Shown here: positions 26,845 through 34,528 of the stretch, in pieces
Layout: each line of letters starts with the position of its first letter
How positions within the stretch are numbered: position 1 is the first letter of the stretch
Assembly: GCA_964584325.1 (NCBI GenBank)
Contig: CAZOZP010000016.1
Location: 1-53,189 of the forward strand
Reading direction: 5' to 3'
Origin: CAZOZP01 sp964584325
Lineage (GTDB): Bacteria > Bacteroidota > Ignavibacteria > Ignavibacteriales > Melioribacteraceae
Length of the DNA: 53,189 nucleotides
Notes under the pieces: generated by a model
Databases searched by the model: none
Told to the model about the DNA's origin: nothing
What the model saw: the letters and a program-made list of their open reading frames with translations, nothing else
Position numbers and translations under genes: made by a program

Positions 26845-27675
26845 TCATTTAGTTTTATTTTTCCAGTTGATAATTGTTTCTGCAAACTGCCTTACATACC
26901 AAGACGGTAAATTGCTTCCGGCTATATGAATTGCCCTCTCGCCTGTTTCCACAGCTTCTTCCCAGTATTCTTTTACAGCAAGAAGTTCTGCTTTGGTCTT
27001 GAGGTTATCAAAGTTCTCTTCAATTTCTATTGATTTCTGAACTGCATCAAGCGCTTCTTCCCAGTGTGTACCAGTTTCAAGATAAGTTCGGGCCATACCA
27101 TGAAGCTGTACCATCGCGTTATATAAAACAGTCCGATTCATATTATCCATAAGTGAATCAGTAGGTACTTCAATCTTTAATGAAAAGGATTGCTTCTCCC
27201 ATCGAAATTTCAGAGAAGCTGAATAAATGCAAAGATCAGTAAAATTATAGCAAAGCCATTCTTCAAATTCACAATTTTTCCAATTAGTAACTATTTCCAG
27301 AACATTTTTGGTAGAATCCATCCAGAAGGCTCCCCACTGATTCCATTCTGAATTTAAAATAATTTTAACTTTTTCCTGATAGGGTACAACAAAAAATGCA
27401 TATATACCTTTTTCGAGAGATTTTCCTTCAATAATAACATTATCTGAAACTTCAAGTGTTGTTGCTTCGTTGGCACCGGCACGCCACACCTGATTGAAAG
27501 GAACAAGCTTTCCCCAAATTTCTCTTCCCTTAACACCCGGTCTGTGATATGTAATTGTTAAATCCGTTAATCCGATTCTTTGAGTAATAACCGACTTCTG
27601 ACTTAGCATAGGTCTTTCGGGCTGTGCATAGCATAAAGTTATTATCACCATAAAAAGAAAAAGAATTCTATACAT
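26845..27675 (-). CDS. DUF2911 family secreted protein
   Basis: About 276 residues from the ATG at 27675, which starts a signal peptide (MYRILFLFMVIITLCYAQ); an in-frame start 54 bases upstream is less likely. The mature N-terminal half is a clear DUF2911 domain: LTITYHRPGVKGREIWG, the LVPFNQVWRAGANEATTLEVS segment, and LEKGIYAFFVVP. This beta-sandwich family is common in Bacteroidota and relatives and has no assigned activity. The C-terminal ~90 residues (NRTVLYNAMVQLHGMARTYLE onward) form TPR-like helix pairs. It is transcribed alone, divergently from the small membrane protein gene. Confidence 0.87.
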   Translation of the reverse strand: MYRILFLFMVIITLCYAQPERPMLSQKSVITQRIGLTDLTITYHRPGVKGREIWGKLVPFNQVWRAGANEATTLEVSDNVIIEGKSLEKGIYAFFVVPYQEKVKIILNSEWNQWGAFWMDSTKNVLEIVTNWKNCEFEEWLCYNFTDLCIYSASLKFRWEKQSFSLKIEVPTDSLMDNMNRTVLYNAMVQLHGMARTYLETGTHWEEALDAVQKSIEIEENFDNLKTKAELLAVKEYWEEAVETGERAIHIAGSNLPSWYVRQFAETIINWKNKTK

Positions 27676-27705
27676 ATCATTCTCATTAAATTGTTGTTTC
27701 AAGTT

Positions 27706-27749
27706 AAGAAAAGATTTTCTTGTTATCAATTACAGAAAAATAATTCTGT
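27706..27749. promoter_or_regulatory. Two inverted repeats in a divergent promoter region
   Basis: The 159-bp spacer between the divergent DUF2911 and small-membrane-protein genes holds two close inverted repeats: AAGAAAA/TTTTCTT with a 2-base centre (27706-27721), and ACAGAA/TTCTGT with a 6-base centre (27732-27749). They are candidate operators, though chance cannot be excluded in such AT-rich DNA. Confidence 0.3.
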
Positions 27750-27834
27750 GCATTTGGCTGTCTATTTCTTAATTTGTGTTTATGCTTTTGAACCGAAAAG
27801 CAGCAGGATTAACATTTATCAAGGACGTTATAAA

Positions 27835-28197
27835 ATGGATTATGATATCTACAAAATGCTCCACTTTACAGGAATGATTATTCTTTTTTCCGGTTTGTCC
27901 GGAATGGCAGTATCTTATTTCGGCGGAAAAAATAACTTTCGAAAGCAATTGAAATTCTTCGGAGCTCTTCACGGAATTGCACTTCTTCTGCTCTTGATAT
28001 CAGGCTTCGGCTTTGCCGGGAAGAATGCTATTGAATTTCCGCTTTGGATGAATATTAAGATTTTATTCTGGTTCATATTAGGCGGACTCCCGGTACTGAT
28101 TAAGCAGAAGCCCCAAAATATTAAGCTGTATTTTGTAATAATTATTATTCTTGGAATTGCAGCTTCATATCTTGGTGTTGTAAAACCCGGCTTTTGA
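27835..28197 (+). CDS. Small four-helix integral membrane protein
   Basis: A 120-residue protein with four hydrophobic helices (about residues 8-27, 37-59, 69-86 and 93-112), short loops, and a C-terminal KPGF. The ATG at 27835 is chosen because AAGGA lies nine bases upstream and because the first helix starts immediately; a longer in-frame reading overlaps the opposite gene's upstream region. I do not recognise a named family. The topology recalls small SirB- or CopD-like membrane proteins but carries no convincing ligand residues. One base separates its TGA from the rhomboid gene, so the two are coupled. Confidence 0.78.
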   Translation: MDYDIYKMLHFTGMIILFSGLSGMAVSYFGGKNNFRKQLKFFGALHGIALLLLLISGFGFAGKNAIEFPLWMNIKILFWFILGGLPVLIKQKPQNIKLYFVIIIILGIAASYLGVVKPGF

Positions 28198-28198
28198 A

Positions 28199-28861
28199 AT
28201 GGATGAAGAAAAAATTAAGATTCGTTCTGCCGGACTTATCACTTTCTTTTTTCTTTTCATAATCTGGACTGTTAAGGCTGCTGAAATGTTTTTTGAAGTA
28301 AGCCTTTTCAAATACGGAATAAATCCGTCTGCGATTGAAGGTCTTCGCGGAGTTCTGTTTTCACCTCTTATTCATTCCGACTTCAACCACCTGATGTCTA
28401 ACAGTTTTTCTATTATGATCCTTCTGCCTGTTACTATATATTTTTACATCACCGCCTCAGCAAGACTGCTTGTTTTCATTTATCTGGTATCAGGAATTCT
28501 AACTTGGATTATAGCACAGCACGGCTATCATGCAGGTGCAAGCGGATTGATATACGGTCTGGCTTCATTCCTTTTTTTCTCAGGCCTAATCAGGAAAGAC
28601 CACCGCGCACTAACAATCACTACGATTGTATTTTTTCTTTACAGCAGCATGATTTACGGCTTAATTCCACATAAACCGGGTATTTCCTGGGAAGGACATA
28701 TAGCCGGAGCTGTTTCCGGGCTAATAGCATCATTCATTTTCCGAAAATATGACCCGGCACCGGTCTATGAATGGGAAAACGAAGAAATTGAAGAAAAACA
28801 ATCTTCTGATACAGAACAAACAGAAATTAAGAAAGAGGACAATAGTTTTAAGTTGAACTAA
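28199..28861 (+). CDS. Rhomboid family intramembrane serine protease
   Basis: A 220-residue membrane protein with about six helices. The catalytic dyad is intact: Ser115 in the GASG motif and His167 in EGHIAG. The oxyanion-side HSDFNHLMSN segment (His-Asn) precedes it, as in GlpG-type enzymes. Rhomboids cut membrane-anchored substrates inside the bilayer. The C-terminal 35 residues are acidic and disordered and should lie in the cytoplasm. It is cotranscribed with the small four-helix protein just upstream, which could be a partner or substrate, but nothing in the sequence shows this. It ends eight bases from the converging nitroreductase gene. Confidence 0.92.
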   Translation: MDEEKIKIRSAGLITFFFLFIIWTVKAAEMFFEVSLFKYGINPSAIEGLRGVLFSPLIHSDFNHLMSNSFSIMILLPVTIYFYITASARLLVFIYLVSGILTWIIAQHGYHAGASGLIYGLASFLFFSGLIRKDHRALTITTIVFFLYSSMIYGLIPHKPGISWEGHIAGAVSGLIASFIFRKYDPAPVYEWENEEIEEKQSSDTEQTEIKKEDNSFKLN

Positions 28862-28869
28862 AACATCTA

Positions 28870-29499
28870 TTAAATCTCTGTGAATAATTCTTCAGCCGGC
28901 CTTCTTACTTTTTCCAATTTTGAATATTTATCTGATTCAGACCTGTAGCCTACGGCTGCAACCACAACCGAAGAAAGTCCTTTTTCTTTTAAGCCGAGAA
29001 TACGGTTATACTCGTCTTTGTTAAAACCTTCCATCGGACAAGCATCAATTCTCATATCCGCTGCGGCAGTCAAGAGAGTTCCAAGAGCAATATAGGCTTG
29101 TCTGGAAGTCCAAACTGCCAAGTCCTCATCTTTCATTGAATTAACAGTGTTTTTAATAGACTTATTAAAGGAAGCTGCTGTTCCCGGTTCCTGCTTTCTT
29201 GTTTTTTCTATATTTTCAGTATATGAATCAATAATTGCATCATCAATCTTAGTATAGTGGCAAAAGATAAATAAGCACTCAGCGTCCGTTATCTGAGGCT
29301 GATTCCAAGATACAGCTCTTAACTCTTCCCGGATTTTGCTGTCTGACACAACATAAACCTTATATGGCTGAAGTCCTAACGAGGATGCTGATAGTCTTAC
29401 TGCTTCTTTTAATAATTCGATTTTTTCCTTACCCGGTTTGTTTGCTGTATCAAACATTTTAACAGCATACCGCCATTTAAGAGCATCTAAAACAGACAT
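28870..29499 (-). CDS. Nitroreductase family FMN oxidoreductase
   Basis: A 209-residue protein of the NfsB-like nitroreductase family, flavin enzymes that reduce nitro compounds or quinones with NAD(P)H. Typical features are the N-terminal LKWRYAVKMFD with the Arg that binds FMN phosphate, LSASSLGLQPYKVYVVSD, the SRQAYIALGTLLTAAADMRIDACPMEGF segment, and a late VAAVGYRSESD. Length fits the family. It is cytoplasmic, with no signal peptide. It lies 68 bases downstream of the AddB-like gene on the same strand and converges with the rhomboid gene. The physiological substrate is not known. Confidence 0.9.
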   Translation of the reverse strand: MSVLDALKWRYAVKMFDTANKPGKEKIELLKEAVRLSASSLGLQPYKVYVVSDSKIREELRAVSWNQPQITDAECLFIFCHYTKIDDAIIDSYTENIEKTRKQEPGTAASFNKSIKNTVNSMKDEDLAVWTSRQAYIALGTLLTAAADMRIDACPMEGFNKDEYNRILGLKEKGLSSVVVAAVGYRSESDKYSKLEKVRRPAEELFTEI

Positions 29500-29567
29500 A
29501 ATTTATTCCCTTTAATTTTATTTGCTAAAGATAATTTTGAAATACCTCAAAAAGAAATCACAATTTT

Positions 29568-32500
29568 CTATTGCTCATCACTTTTAGCATCTTCAGAATT
29601 ATCAACTGTAACTTTCTTTTGTATTTCCTTTACCCTGCATATATTTACAAAATCGCAGTACCGGCAAGTTTTATCTGACTCCTGCGGCCTAAACATTCCT
29701 GCGGAAATATTATCAACTATTTCATTTACTATTTCCGGTATTCTGGGTAAAAACTCCTTATTTTCAATCTCCGGATCATAATTTTTAGATCTGCGCAGAG
29801 CAAATTGAACTTCTTCCTGACCGAAATCTTTGTTGCTGTCCTTAAGTGAATAAATAAACACTCTCCACTTAGTAAGAATCTGATTTTTATCTTGAAGCAT
29901 TTTTTCCGCGGCAAGTAAATAAACAGGGAGCTGCAAAGATTTTCCTGATATTATTTCCGTTCCCGTGATTGTTTTCCCATTGGTTTTATAATCAAGAATA
30001 TTAAATTTGCCTTCTTCATTGTTAATGTCAATTCTGTCTATCGTACCACGGAGTTTAATTTTATCAATTTTAAAGTATTCCTCTTTGGAAATGCCGTCAT
30101 CCGATTTACCTTTCATTCCGAACGACGCTTCAAAATATGATGGTATAAATCCGTCGGTTCTTTTCCTTTCTTCTAACAAAACTTTGTATAATGCTGATGT
30201 TTCTCTTTTGTTGTCATAACCCAAAATTCTTTCTTTCTGGGAACATAGCAATTTATTCTCCATAATAGACTTTGGAATTTTCTTTATTGCAAAACTGAAC
30301 ATTATTTCAACAGCCTCATCGAAAACCTTATCTGAACACCCGGATAAAGTAATTCTCTTTTTTTTCAATTCAGTAAATGTTTCTTCCAGAATATTGTGAA
30401 ACAGATTACCGATTTCCATTGCCTCCGGCTCTTCTTCAGGGTCCTCAACTAATTCTGCTTTAATAATTCTTTCCATAAAATATTTAAAGGGACAAGCCTT
30501 ATATGTTTCGAGCTGTGAAACTGAATAAACCGCCTCCGGATTAAACATCCCCGGGATATCGCCAATTACTCCGTTGTATTCATTGTCTTGTGCCGATAAA
30601 GATATTCTTTGTTTTTCAGCCGTAATTTTTTTACCAAGAGAAATGCTTTCTCTGAAATTTTTTACATATTCAGGCATAGCTTCTTCTGAAGAATGCATTA
30701 AGCCGGCGTAAACTGCAATGTCAGATTTCGAGAAAAACTTATTCTTAAATGCCTGAGAATCTTTTTGTTGTATTTCAAATATTTTTTTTAGATCCGCTAA
30801 AAGTATTGATTCGGAAAGTATTGTTTCATCTTTATTCTCTGCCCTTGAAAGATACAAATGCTTTGTATGGCAATTAAGCACACGATAAAATCTGTACATT
30901 TCCGATCTAAGGTGGTTTTCTTCCAGTCTTTGATATTTTCCTGACAGAAATACTTCCGGTCTATATTTGGTAGGCAATTCTCCGTCATTTAATCCGCCAA
31001 GAAATAAATATTCGAACTTTAGTCCTCTTATTTCATCAAAGTTTGTTATTAAAACTCCATAATCAGATTTTTCCTTAACATTATATCTAGCCCATGATGC
31101 AGCATTTCTGAGATGCTCCATAAAAAAAGTGAAACTGTATTTTTTCCCTTCGCCGTTCTGCTTTTCAATCAGATTAAATACTGTACTCACTGTTTCAAGA
31201 AAAACGTTTAGTGCTTTAATGTCAGCTTCCGTATTTTTCTGCATGTCTTTTAGAATATTAACTTGAATATTCAGTTTATCTATAAGAACAAGAATATTTG
31301 AGAAGAACTCTTTTAATGTCTGTGATTTCGTAAATGGATTAAGTAGTGCTTCCAGCTCTTTCATTCCTGTCAGACAATTCTCTGCACTTTTAATATTGAT
31401 TTTGCTCTTTGATTCTTTAATTGAATATTGTTCCAATTCTTCATTGACTGCTGTTATCCAGTTATTATAACCTGAAATCACTTTAATATGTCTTGATATT
31501 TTCCGGAAGTCGGAAGGATTCAGCGATATGCTTACCAACCGATTATTAAGAGCCCTCATAATGCTGTTAAAGAAATAGTCATTCTCCTCTATTTCAAGAA
31601 ACTGAAGAATTGTTTTTACCGAATTTGCCGATTCTATTCTTGGTCTGTCCGTGATATTAACCGGAATTCCAAAACTGTTAAAAACAGACGATGCCATAAG
31701 AGAATGTTCGTCAATGAGATTAAAGGCAACGCAAATATTTCCCGGCTCTGCCTTGTCGTTAATAATAAGTTCTTTTATCTGAGAAGCTATAAGGCGGATT
31801 TCCTCTTCTGCTGTTAACGCACTGATAAATGTGATGTTGTCTTTTGAAACCGCAGAACCGGTATTCGAACTGTTAAATAAACGGCTTTTCAAAAGAGATT
31901 TGAATTCATCTTCATCGGGTTTCTCAACTGCAGATATGCTATTAAAACCCTGCATTTTAAAATAATTAAAGCATTCATCAAGATTTCCGAAAAGATGCGG
32001 GTTACCTTCGGCATAATCAAAATTAATAAATACCTGAAGTTTCTCTAAAGATGTTATTTTATTAATTAACGACCTTTCCGGAGCAGTAATTTCATCAAAT
32101 CCATCAAAAAACAAATATTCTGCATTTGGATAGAAACTTCTGAATTCAGATTTTATATCATCTAATCCGAAAGCAAGAAGGTTTCTGTAGATATCTCCGG
32201 GTTCAAACACAGAAAGAGAATCGCACATCCAAATATATTTCTCATAGATCTTTGAAATATCTTCTGCTTTTAGTTTCTCACTTCCGTTAAGCAGATTAGA
32301 TTCCTTTAACAGCATTTCAGGAGTAACGCCATGCTTTTTATATTCTGACAGAACATTTTTTATTCTTTCAATTGTTCCTTTCGGAATATTGTTTTTAATC
32401 GTCTTGAAATAGTTAAGCTCACACCCCGAAAAAGCTTCTTTTAAAAACATCATAGCCAGAGCATCGTTTAAACTTATAAACGATTTTTTCCTGCCAAGAA

Positions 32501-32708
32501 TTTTTCCGAACATTGTTGTAAGTGTCTCGAGATTAATCCCCGATGCGGCCTTTGCAGAATTCTCACTTATAAGTTTTTTCTTTAAACTTCTTAATCTTCT
32601 GTTTGTTGGAACAACAAGAATGAATTTTTCAAACTGATTATTCCTGCAAAAACCATTAATCAGGTCAGAAATATCAATCTTAAGATTTTTTTCTTTTGAT
32701 AGTATCAT
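29568..32708 (-). CDS. AddB-like PD-(D/E)XK nuclease
   Basis: A 1046-residue protein resembling the AddB subunit of the AddAB recombination nuclease. The N-terminal part is helicase-like (LVVPTNRRLRSLKKKL; GLKFEYLFLGGLNDGELP) but has no Walker A. The C-terminal part is a PD-(D/E)XK nuclease: YSVSQLETYKACPFKYFMERI, then LDYKTNG with D906 and K908. Four Cys expected to hold a 4Fe-4S cluster are present: C739, C1015, C1018 and C1024 (motif CRYCDFVNIC). Such proteins process double-strand breaks with an AddA helicase partner. AddA is not adjacent, so it would be encoded elsewhere. Missing the ATP site agrees with an inactive helicase half. The start codon ATG is at 32708. Confidence 0.87.
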   Translation of the reverse strand: MILSKEKNLKIDISDLINGFCRNNQFEKFILVVPTNRRLRSLKKKLISENSAKAASGINLETLTTMFGKILGRKKSFISLNDALAMMFLKEAFSGCELNYFKTIKNNIPKGTIERIKNVLSEYKKHGVTPEMLLKESNLLNGSEKLKAEDISKIYEKYIWMCDSLSVFEPGDIYRNLLAFGLDDIKSEFRSFYPNAEYLFFDGFDEITAPERSLINKITSLEKLQVFINFDYAEGNPHLFGNLDECFNYFKMQGFNSISAVEKPDEDEFKSLLKSRLFNSSNTGSAVSKDNITFISALTAEEEIRLIASQIKELIINDKAEPGNICVAFNLIDEHSLMASSVFNSFGIPVNITDRPRIESANSVKTILQFLEIEENDYFFNSIMRALNNRLVSISLNPSDFRKISRHIKVISGYNNWITAVNEELEQYSIKESKSKINIKSAENCLTGMKELEALLNPFTKSQTLKEFFSNILVLIDKLNIQVNILKDMQKNTEADIKALNVFLETVSTVFNLIEKQNGEGKKYSFTFFMEHLRNAASWARYNVKEKSDYGVLITNFDEIRGLKFEYLFLGGLNDGELPTKYRPEVFLSGKYQRLEENHLRSEMYRFYRVLNCHTKHLYLSRAENKDETILSESILLADLKKIFEIQQKDSQAFKNKFFSKSDIAVYAGLMHSSEEAMPEYVKNFRESISLGKKITAEKQRISLSAQDNEYNGVIGDIPGMFNPEAVYSVSQLETYKACPFKYFMERIIKAELVEDPEEEPEAMEIGNLFHNILEETFTELKKKRITLSGCSDKVFDEAVEIMFSFAIKKIPKSIMENKLLCSQKERILGYDNKRETSALYKVLLEERKRTDGFIPSYFEASFGMKGKSDDGISKEEYFKIDKIKLRGTIDRIDINNEEGKFNILDYKTNGKTITGTEIISGKSLQLPVYLLAAEKMLQDKNQILTKWRVFIYSLKDSNKDFGQEEVQFALRRSKNYDPEIENKEFLPRIPEIVNEIVDNISAGMFRPQESDKTCRYCDFVNICRVKEIQKKVTVDNSEDAKSDEQ

Positions 32709-32763
32709 ATTTTACTTCAATTCTATTTAGTGTAAATATACTAAACCGGAGGAATAAATGTTA

Positions 32764-32830
32764 AACCCAAATTACTATTTATTTGCAATGGTATTCAGTG
32801 ATAAAGATTATCTAACGAATAATTTGGGTT
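32764..32830. repeat. 11-bp inverted repeat enclosing a small hairpin
   Basis: In the 214-bp spacer between the AddB-like gene and the barrel gene, AACCCAAATTA (32764-32774) pairs perfectly with TAATTTGGGTT (32820-32830). The 45-base interior holds a second hairpin, GATAA/TTATC with a 3-base loop (32800-32812). It could form a two-stem RNA or a cruciform upstream of the barrel gene, whose start is 92 bases further on. No T-run follows, so it is not a standard terminator. Confidence 0.55.
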
Positions 32831-32922
32831 AAAAATGAATTAAAATAAATCAAGCTGCAAGAAAACTATTGAATTTAATAAAATGAAATTGTTAGATTGG
32901 AAATCAATTTGACAGGATTTTT

Positions 32923-33591
32923 ATGAATTCCGCCTTGAATAAATTTTTGTTTACTTTTATTCTTCCTTTATCTATGGTCTTTGCTCAGAAAATCGGCAAG
33001 ATTGCACCTCCGTCTGATCCCGAAGTTTTTCCGGCAAATGCCTGGGGTGTAGATATTATGTTTTGTGAAGGCGGATTTGGTTTCGGAACTTTCTTCAGAT
33101 ATGATTTCAATCCGAATTTCACGGGATTTGCCGATATTTCATTTTCCGAATCAGCAAACGAAAGGGAAATACCCGAATTCAATTATTATACAGGGGAAAT
33201 TTTTGTTCGTAATAAAGTTAACCGTGTTTTTCTTGTACCTGTTACATTCGGAGTTCAGCAAAGACTTTTTTACGATGCCCTTACAGAGAATCTTAGACCT
33301 TATATCACGGCTGGTCTCGGCCCGTCAATGGTTATTACAACTCCATACGCAAAGGATGGTCAGAGCGTAGAATTCTTTAAATCCTTCGGCGATGCCCGCT
33401 CTTATTTAAGTTTAGGCGGATATATCGGATTTGGGGCAAACATAGGCGGCAGCAAATCAAGTCTGGTAGGAATAAATATAAGATATTATGTAATTAGAAT
33501 ATTGGATAAAGAAATCGAAACCATCAGGAACAAATTCGAAAAGGATTTTGGCGGTATTTATCTATCTCTTAATATCGGTCTGCTTTATTAA
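32923..33591 (+). CDS. Outer-membrane beta-barrel-like protein
   Basis: A 222-residue exported protein: a signal peptide in residues 1-22 (MNSALNKFLFTFILPLSMVF, cleavage near AQ), then alternating hydrophobic/aromatic strands separated by Gly- and Asp-rich turns (GGFGFGTFFRYDFN, PNFTGFADISF, YITAGLGPSMVI, YIGFGANIGG), ending in IYLSLNIGLLY with an aromatic last residue. This pattern fits an eight-stranded OmpA/OmpW-size barrel. No named family could be assigned. AGGA lies six bases before the ATG. The gene stands alone, flanked on both sides by inverted-repeat elements. Confidence 0.75.
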   Translation: MNSALNKFLFTFILPLSMVFAQKIGKIAPPSDPEVFPANAWGVDIMFCEGGFGFGTFFRYDFNPNFTGFADISFSESANEREIPEFNYYTGEIFVRNKVNRVFLVPVTFGVQQRLFYDALTENLRPYITAGLGPSMVITTPYAKDGQSVEFFKSFGDARSYLSLGGYIGFGANIGGSKSSLVGINIRYYVIRILDKEIETIRNKFEKDFGGIYLSLNIGLLY

Positions 33592-33597
33592 AATAAA

Positions 33598-33662
33598 ACC
33601 GGAAGCTTGCGTTATCAGACTGATAAACTATAAATAAGGGGGCTGATTTATAGCCTTCCGGT
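33598..33662. ncRNA. Candidate three-way-junction RNA or DNA element
   Basis: Starting seven bases after the barrel gene stop, an outer stem ACCGGAAG (33598-33605) / CTTCCGGT (33655-33662) encloses two perfect hairpins: TTATCA/TGATAA with a 3-base loop (33612-33626) and CTATAAAT/ATTTATAG with a 10-base loop (33628-33653). All three stems are perfect and nested without conflict, giving a compact three-way junction of 65 bases. No poly-T follows, so a simple rho-independent terminator is not supported. The remaining 220 bases up to the lrp gene (33663-33883) show nothing I can name. Confidence 0.45.
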
Positions 33663-33883
33663 ATAGAAATATACTAATTTAATACATCATAATAAAGAAC
33701 AAATCATATAGATGTTGCTGAAGTGCCTTAGATTTGATTACACTTTTGTATTAATAATTTTTCCAATAGTCTAAAAAATCATTTAATTACATCGGTATTG
33801 AAGGAACACCTTTACATTAAACTGTTTTCTTTACACATTCAAGAACATCATTGTGTGTTTTCATTTTGTCGTTCAAATAGCTC

Positions 33884-34330
33884 TTAAATACTGATTTTTG
33901 TTGTTTCCTTAATTGTAGAAAGCACAAAACTCGTAATTGTTCTCTGCACTCCGGGCCAGGACTGAATTCTCTTTAATAATGATTCCAGCGAAGCTGTATC
34001 TTTCACAATCGCCTTCATAATGTGTGAACCTTCGCCCAAAACTGCGTGGCATTCGATTACTTCCGGTGTATCTTTTACATTTACTGCCAGCTCATCATAA
34101 TGCTTAGGTGAATCCATAACAATTGATATAAAAGCCATTATATCATAGCCGAACATTTTACGGTCTAGTTTAGAGTAATAACCGTCAATTACTTTCTTTT
34201 TTTCAAGTTTTCTCAACCTCTCGCTTAACGACGGAAGAGATAACCCTACAGCTTCGGCAAGCTCATTCCTTTTTGTTCTGCCTTTTTCCTGAAGAATGTT
34301 GAGAATCTTGATGTCTAATTGGTCTAACAT
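33884..34330 (-). CDS. Lrp/AsnC family transcriptional regulator
   Basis: A 148-residue regulator. Residues 1-60 form the Lrp helix-turn-helix (LDQLDIKILNILQEKGRTK; ELAEAVGLSLPSLSERLRKLEKKKVIDGY). Residues 65-145 form the RAM/ACT-like ligand and oligomerisation domain (MAFISIVMDS, VIECHAVLGEGSHIMKAIVKD, LKRIQSWPGVQRTITSFVLS). Lrp/AsnC proteins respond to amino acids and often regulate themselves. A perfect 16-bp palindrome lies 20 bases upstream of the ATG and is a plausible autoregulatory site. It lies downstream of sucC on the same strand, separated by a 198-bp structured spacer. Target genes are unknown. Confidence 0.93.
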   Translation of the reverse strand: MLDQLDIKILNILQEKGRTKRNELAEAVGLSLPSLSERLRKLEKKKVIDGYYSKLDRKMFGYDIMAFISIVMDSPKHYDELAVNVKDTPEVIECHAVLGEGSHIMKAIVKDTASLESLLKRIQSWPGVQRTITSFVLSTIKETTKISI

Positions 34331-34349
34331 GGCAACCTTATTTTGTTAG

Positions 34350-34365
34350 GTAAAAATATTTTTAC
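34350..34365. promoter_or_regulatory. Perfect 16-bp palindrome upstream of the Lrp/AsnC gene
   Basis: GTAAAAATATTTTTAC is its own reverse complement and ends 20 bases before the lrp ATG. Lrp-type operators are AT-rich palindromes of about this size, so it is a candidate autoregulatory operator. The exact consensus of this paralogue is unknown. Confidence 0.45.
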
Positions 34366-34396
34366 AACTGAGAATATAAGGTTAATAAATATATTA

Positions 34397-34469
34397 CGCA
34401 ATAGGATTGCAGATAATAATTGACCTATTTGCGGATATGTCAGCTATTCGGCTGATTTATTGAAATAGG
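34397..34469 (-). promoter_or_regulatory. Mutually exclusive stems in the sucC-lrp spacer
   Basis: The segment 34424-34430 (CCTATTT on the plus strand) can pair with AATAGG in 34397-34405 (extended to CGCAATAGG/CCTATTTGCG with one bulged base) or perfectly with AAATAGG at 34463-34469. The second pairing encloses a small hairpin TCAGC/GCTGA (34440-34455). The two pairings share the same bases, so only one can form. In the minus-strand transcript leading to lrp this looks like a switch or attenuator. Confidence 0.35.
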
Positions 34470-34528
34470 GTGTAAATAACAATGCATCTATGGTAACAAA
34501 ACGAAGGTATTCCCATATTTATGTGATT

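Noticed and set aside
33598..33662. Hammerhead ribozyme in the three-stem element
   Set aside because: The three stems are there, but the conserved core (CUGANGA and GAAA in the junctions) is not.
32764..33662. Insertion element bounded by inverted repeats around the barrel gene
   Set aside because: The two flanking elements are unrelated in sequence, are each self-complementary, and the gene between is not a transposase.
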